From: an uncultured Bacilli bacterium
GTDB lineage: Bacteria > Bacillota_I > Bacilli_A > RF39 > UBA660
Length of the DNA: 9,875 bases
Reading direction: 5' to 3'
NCBI GenBank assembly: GCA_934096535.1
Contig: CAKOMC010000051.1
Location: forward strand, 1 to 9,875
The translations under genes were made by a program, and so were the position numbers. Shown piece after piece: positions 7,066-9,875 of this stretch; position 1 is the first letter of the stretch; each line of letters opens with the position of its first letter. A model generated the notes under the pieces. It made no database searches and had not been told where the DNA came from. It saw only the letters and a list, made by a program, of their open reading frames with translations.

Positions 7066-7087
7066 ATTTTGGTGCTTACACCAAAAT
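7066..7087. repeat. Perfect 9-bp inverted repeat (hairpin) just inside the element
   Basis: ATTTTGGTG, loop CTTA, CACCAAAAT. It lies between the att junction and the 3' end of the 80-residue gene. Neither strand has a U-rich tail after the stem, so it is not a standard intrinsic terminator. It may stabilise the 3' end of the element's operon transcript or be a recombinase or accessory-factor binding site. This choice is inference. Confidence 0.5.
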
Positions 7088-7112
7088 GGAAAATAATTTA
7101 CATTTTCTGATT

Positions 7113-7355
7113 TTAAATAGATTTCATAAACATTTTAAATTTTGCAATTAAAGAAGAAGTTAAACAAGCTTGTACAATCCTTTTAAATTCTTCCGCTTCT
7201 TTTGGATTTAAGTCGTGCATAGAATCTACAGCATCTATAAAATCTTTCAAAGCTTTTAATATTTTTTTATAACTATCATTATTTTCCTTTTCCAATTTAT
7301 CTTTAATTTCATTAATACTTTGTATAAAAATTGCGTAATCTCTATCCATATTCAT
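7113..7355 (-). CDS. Small helical protein of unknown function (80 aa)
   Basis: I do not recognise this protein. Its 80 residues are charged and probably almost entirely alpha-helical: a long acidic/basic helix (about 5-45), a turn at DLNPKEAEEF (48-57) and a final helix with a hydrophobic face ending in IAKFKMFMKSI. It has no membrane segment, no cysteine pair and no DNA-binding signature I can name. The ATG at 7355 has AAAAGGAG about 5 nt upstream; a second ATG two codons later is less well placed. It follows the dinD-like gene by 22 nt and is the last gene before the junction, so it is probably co-transcribed with the element's other cargo. Its strong ribosome binding site and spacing support a real gene. 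Confidence 0.7.
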   Translation of the reverse strand: MNMDRDYAIFIQSINEIKDKLEKENNDSYKKILKALKDFIDAVDSMHDLNPKEAEEFKRIVQACLTSSLIAKFKMFMKSI

Positions 7356-7377
7356 TTCTCCTTTTTAAATAATCTAT

Positions 7378-7719
7378 TTAATTACTTCCAATTTTTTGTA
7401 ATTCATCTTTCTCTAATTCTTTTATGGACTTTTCTGGAGTTGGTAAAGTTTCTGGCATATTACCACCAAGTTCCTCAATCGCTTTTCTAACGGTTCTACC
7501 TACATTGTAATGAGTTAAACAAGCATCATCTTCATTATCTATATTATCTTTTTTTAGTTTAGCCTCTGTTTGTGTAATACGGAACAAATTTGCACCTAAT
7601 TCCTCACTCCCCATATAATCAAGAATATCTTCATTTTCTCTTATGTTCTTACGTTTTGCTATTTGTTTAGCTGTTTCTCCATTATAAAGGCCTTTATATC
7701 CATAATTATTAAATGCCAA
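7378..7719 (-). pseudogene. DinD-like protein, C-terminal fragment after a frameshift
   Basis: This frame continues the DinD homology that breaks off in the preceding frame. AFNNYGYKGLYNG corresponds to the E. coli segment around FQNHGYQGLYGG. ILDYMGSEELGANLFRITQTEAKLK, THYNVGRTVRKAIEELGGNMPE and LPTPEKSIKELE then follow the family to its end. The only start, TTG at 7719, lies inside homologous sequence, has no ribosome binding site and overlaps the upstream frame by 11 nt, so this is not an independent gene. Joined to the upstream piece it gives about 277 residues, close to the 274 of E. coli DinD. No other damage is visible, so the break is recent or an assembly error. Confidence 0.8.
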
Positions 7720-8203
7720 AATTTTCTACACCTGCTTCTCTAGCAGTTTTAAATAAATATTTATTTTTATTATTAACAAGAATTCTAGTATATAATCTTT
7801 TTTCATCCTCAGTTAATCTTGAATATTCTAATTCAGTAATTTCCTGTTTTCTAGTTTGTACTGCAAAATAAGTTTGCCCAAGGGCTACTAATTTTTTTCT
7901 AGGATTTGCATTTTGAACTATTAAATAACAAGCATATCTAGATAAACGATAATCAATAGTTTCTCTTTTTGTCTTTGATCCTATGCCAACCATTTTCCTG
8001 AACTCAGGAAAATGGTCACTTACTTGATTATTACTAGTTTCACAAGCAATCATTGCACGCTTTATTACTTTATGAAAATTTTCCCATTTACTATATTCTA
8101 GTAAAGGCATTAATTCTCTTGCTTCCCAATATTCATTTCCATATTCATCAATATGTTTTATACTTTCAAAAGTTTTTTCAGTATATTCCTCTATATTATT
8201 CAT
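7709..8203 (-). CDS. dinD: DinD-like (DNA damage-inducible protein D) N-terminal part, truncated by a frameshift
   Basis: These 164 residues match the first part of E. coli DinD, an SOS-induced protein reported to modulate RecA. Family patterns include EYWEARELMPLLEYSKWENF (24-43), ACETSN (53-58), DHFPEFRKMVGIGSK (63-77), LSRYACYLIVQNANPRK (87-103), GQTYFAVQTRKQE (108-120) and LTEDEKRLYTR (130-140). The frame then ends at GVENFGI-TAA (stop 7711-7709), while homology resumes in the +1 frame. A loss of two T in the minus-strand run ATTT-AAT (family would read F-x-I-F-N-N-Y-G) explains it best. The ATG at 8203 has AGGAG 7 nt upstream. The gene follows the membrane protein by 27 nt. I see no LexA box, so SOS control is not supported here. 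Many mobile elements carry dinD relatives. Confidence 0.85.
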   Translation of the reverse strand: MNNIEEYTEKTFESIKHIDEYGNEYWEARELMPLLEYSKWENFHKVIKRAMIACETSNNQVSDHFPEFRKMVGIGSKTKRETIDYRLSRYACYLIVQNANPRKKLVALGQTYFAVQTRKQEITELEYSRLTEDEKRLYTRILVNNKNKYLFKTAREAGVENFGI

Positions 8204-8230
8204 ATCTAATCTCCTAACTTTTATCGCAAA

Positions 8231-8977
8231 TTATTTTAAATTTACTTCATCAAAATTAATTAATTCACTTACTATGTTTTCATTACTTATTTTTGCTTGC
8301 TTGCCTTTATAAATAGTTAATTTATTATCTTTAATTTCACAATCTAATGTTAAATAATAGTCGCTGGTTGTATATACTATAACCTTATCGCTATTTATTA
8401 TACGATATGACTTATTCAATATAATTTCAGAACTATAACTTAATATAAAAGTAAATATTAATAAAAAAAGGTAAAATGGGAATATTTTTAAACTATTTTT
8501 AAAATCATATAGATCATTTTCTTTGCTTTTCTCTTTTTTATCCATTTTTAAAAATACTATAGATGCAATTATTTCAACTATAATTAAGCCAATGACATTT
8601 AATATATATTGCCATATTGAATACTTAATATTAGTTGAAGCTACAATAATAATATTTGAAATTAAAATTAGAAATATATTGCACAAAATAGTTTTTAATT
8701 TTAATTTCATCTTTTTGACATTAAATAATTGTATATAACAATACATTAATGATCCAAGGCATAATAATACTAAAATAGAGAATCCGAAGTTATATAAAAA
8801 TCCTAGTTCATTACTATTAAATAATTCATAAGAAAGACCATAATAACTAAAATAATAGATTGAATACATATATTTTATAAATCTTAATATAAATGACGTT
8901 ATCACACTAATACCAGTTATTACAGCAACTATCCAATTATAATTTTTTTGCATAAATTTAAATATTTTATCTTTCAT
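8231..8977 (-). CDS. Five-helix membrane protein of unknown function, element cargo
   Basis: I do not recognise this protein. Its 248 residues show five hydrophobic helices (about 14-33, 58-84, 97-115, 123-144 and 165-187). A lysine/glutamate-rich loop (145-163) separates helix 4 from helix 5, and a C-terminal segment of about 60 residues looks beta-rich (KVIVYTTSDYYLTLDCEI, then KLTIYKG). With a cytoplasmic N-terminus that tail would be outside the cell. The ATG at 8977 is chosen because GGGGGGTG (8991-8984) lies 6 nt upstream; the frame is open to 9034, but starts there have no such site. It lies 79 nt after the recombinase and 27 nt before dinD, in the same direction. Position in an element makes an accessory role (surface exclusion, defence or toxicity) possible, but nothing in the sequence decides between them. 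Confidence 0.75.
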   Translation of the reverse strand: MKDKIFKFMQKNYNWIVAVITGISVITSFILRFIKYMYSIYYFSYYGLSYELFNSNELGFLYNFGFSILVLLCLGSLMYCYIQLFNVKKMKLKLKTILCNIFLILISNIIIVASTNIKYSIWQYILNVIGLIIVEIIASIVFLKMDKKEKSKENDLYDFKNSLKIFPFYLFLLIFTFILSYSSEIILNKSYRIINSDKVIVYTTSDYYLTLDCEIKDNKLTIYKGKQAKISNENIVSELINFDEVNLK

Positions 8978-9032
8978 TCTTTTCACCCCCCAATAATTTC
9001 TACGTATAAGTAGTTTATCATTTTTAAGTACC

Positions 9033-9057
9033 ACTTGTGTCTAAGTTGATCACAAGT
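9033..9057. repeat. 7-bp inverted repeat at the recombinase stop codon
   Basis: ACTTGTG, 11-base loop, CACAAGT, starting at the recombinase stop (9057-9059). On the minus strand no U-run follows the stem, so it is at best a weak terminator. It could instead be a regulatory or recombinase-binding site between the recombinase and the cargo genes. I cannot decide from sequence. Confidence 0.4.
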
Positions 9058-9875
9058 TAATTATTTAACATACTAAATTTATAGATAATTTCTATGTTTC
9101 TATCTTTATCTATAATAATTTTATCTATTAAAGTTCCAATTAATTCTCTTGATGGATTATCAATATTAATCAATTCTCTTATTTTATCTTCGTAGCTTTT
9201 TAACTCATTTTTATTAATCTTTTTATCACTTTTTGCATCTTGTAGACTTTGAATCTTTTCTCTTATTCTAACTAAAGAATTTTCTGTTTCTATAGAAATT
9301 CTTAAATACATTTCTTCAGATACTATGCCATTAAATTTATCCTGATATAACATATCTAATTTGCTAATTAAGGCTTTTTCTTGCTTTCTTAAATCATTTA
9401 TATTGTTATTAACTTCACTATCATCTTTTTTATTAATACTTTTAGATATTTCTGATACATCTAATTTATTTAAATACTTTTTACAAGTAATTCTAATAAC
9501 TTCTAGCAATGATTCCTCTAATTTTTCATACGGACTAAAATGAGGTTCACACAATCTTCTTTTAGGATCTCTTGAATATCTATTACAATTAATAGTCCAA
9601 TAATCATGATTTTTTCTATAAGAAATTGTTAAAGTATTACCACATTCCTTACAATATAATAAATTTTCGAATAGCCTTTTTTCTCTCTTAATAATAGTAG
9701 TTTTAATAGTTCTTTTAATATTATTTTGAACACTTTCAAATATAAATCTATCTACTAGTGGTTCATGGGTATTTTTAACTATATCCCAATTACTTTTCGG
9801 TAATGATTTTTTCTTTTTGGATTTATATGATACTTTAGTTTGTACACTTTGTACCATATCACCAACATACATTTG
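9057..9875 (-). CDS. Large serine recombinase, C-terminal part (5' end outside window)
   Basis: This enzyme performs site-specific integration and excision of a mobile element through a Ser-DNA intermediate. The visible part starts inside the Recombinase domain: QMYVGDMVQSVQTKVSYKSKK and then IVKNTHEPLVDRFIFESVQ are characteristic of it. Counting from the Met at 9872, a zinc beta-ribbon follows with C74, C77, C96 and C108. Next comes a long coiled coil (about 145-215, LRKQEKALISKLDMLYQDKFNGIVSEEMY) and a conserved final segment, LIDKIIIDKDRNIEI. The reading frame is open to the window edge, so that Met is not the start. About 270 of the usual 450-600 residues are present, and the catalytic resolvase domain lies to the right. 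It is the likely mover of the element whose left edge is in the amidase gene, with three cargo genes between. Confidence 0.95.
   Translation of the reverse strand, partial: QMYVGDMVQSVQTKVSYKSKKKKSLPKSNWDIVKNTHEPLVDRFIFESVQNNIKRTIKTTIIKREKRLFENLLYCKECGNTLTISYRKNHDYWTINCNRYSRDPKRRLCEPHFSPYEKLEESLLEVIRITCKKYLNKLDVSEISKSINKKDDSEVNNNINDLRKQEKALISKLDMLYQDKFNGIVSEEMYLRISIETENSLVRIREKIQSLQDAKSDKKINKNELKSYEDKIRELINIDNPSRELIGTLIDKIIIDKDRNIEIIYKFSMLNN

Noticed and set aside
7715..7727. A_AAT_TTT, a classical -1 slippery heptamer, in frame at the dinD break, suggesting programmed frameshifting.
   Set aside because: The downstream homology is in the +1 (equivalently -2) frame; a -1 slip leads to a different frame, so the heptamer cannot join the two halves.
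8523..8738. 71-codon plus-strand open frame.
   Set aside because: It lies wholly antisense to the five-helix membrane protein and has no family resemblance.
9361..9543. 60-codon plus-strand open frame.
   Set aside because: It is antisense to the recombinase coiled-coil region, and its hydrophobic look is a by-product of the opposite-strand Lys/Glu codons.
1..9875. CRISPR array, tRNA or rRNA genes.
   Set aside because: I saw no regularly spaced direct repeats outside the LysM-coding units and no recognisable tRNA or rRNA segments. This was by eye, without a covariance-model search.

Overview
The window is very AT-rich, uses the standard genetic code (Trp is read from TGG; stops are mainly TAA) and has strong AGGAGG-type ribosome binding sites. 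CIRCE heat-shock operators, a SleB-type hydrolase, LysM proteins and a large serine recombinase all fit an uncultured low-GC Firmicute (Bacilli/Clostridia, probably host-associated). I cannot assign a genus from the sequence alone.

Left part (1-2544, minus strand): an htpG chaperone gene and a small membrane/zinc-ribbon gene form a two-gene operon. It ends in an intrinsic terminator that begins at the last stop codon. The operon is driven by a near-consensus promoter covered by two CIRCE-like HrcA operators, so it should be derepressed by protein-folding stress.

Middle part (2632-6078): a holin and a signal-less M23/LysM endopeptidase overlap on the plus strand, like a phage lysis cassette, but no other phage genes are visible. 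Next come a PF06541-type membrane protein (minus) with a perfect palindrome in its leader, a SleB-type cell-wall hydrolase (plus), and a membrane protein with a DUF2207/YciQ-like C-terminal region (minus). The last two share the bases of their stop codons. With the amidase remnant that follows, four of the genes in this stretch concern peptidoglycan cutting or its export.

Right part (6079-9875, minus strand): the C-terminal half of an N-acetylmuramoyl-L-alanine amidase with four LysM repeats loses its family similarity abruptly at about 7026-7035. A mobile element begins there. Read from the right edge, it carries the 3' part of a large serine recombinase, a five-helix membrane protein of unknown function, a frameshifted dinD-like gene and an 80-residue helical protein. 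The junction has an imperfect 20-bp palindrome and, 30 bp inside, a perfect 9-bp hairpin. The simplest reading is that the recombinase inserted the element into the amidase gene, with the amidase 5' half at the far end outside the window. Whether excision restores the gene cannot be told from here.
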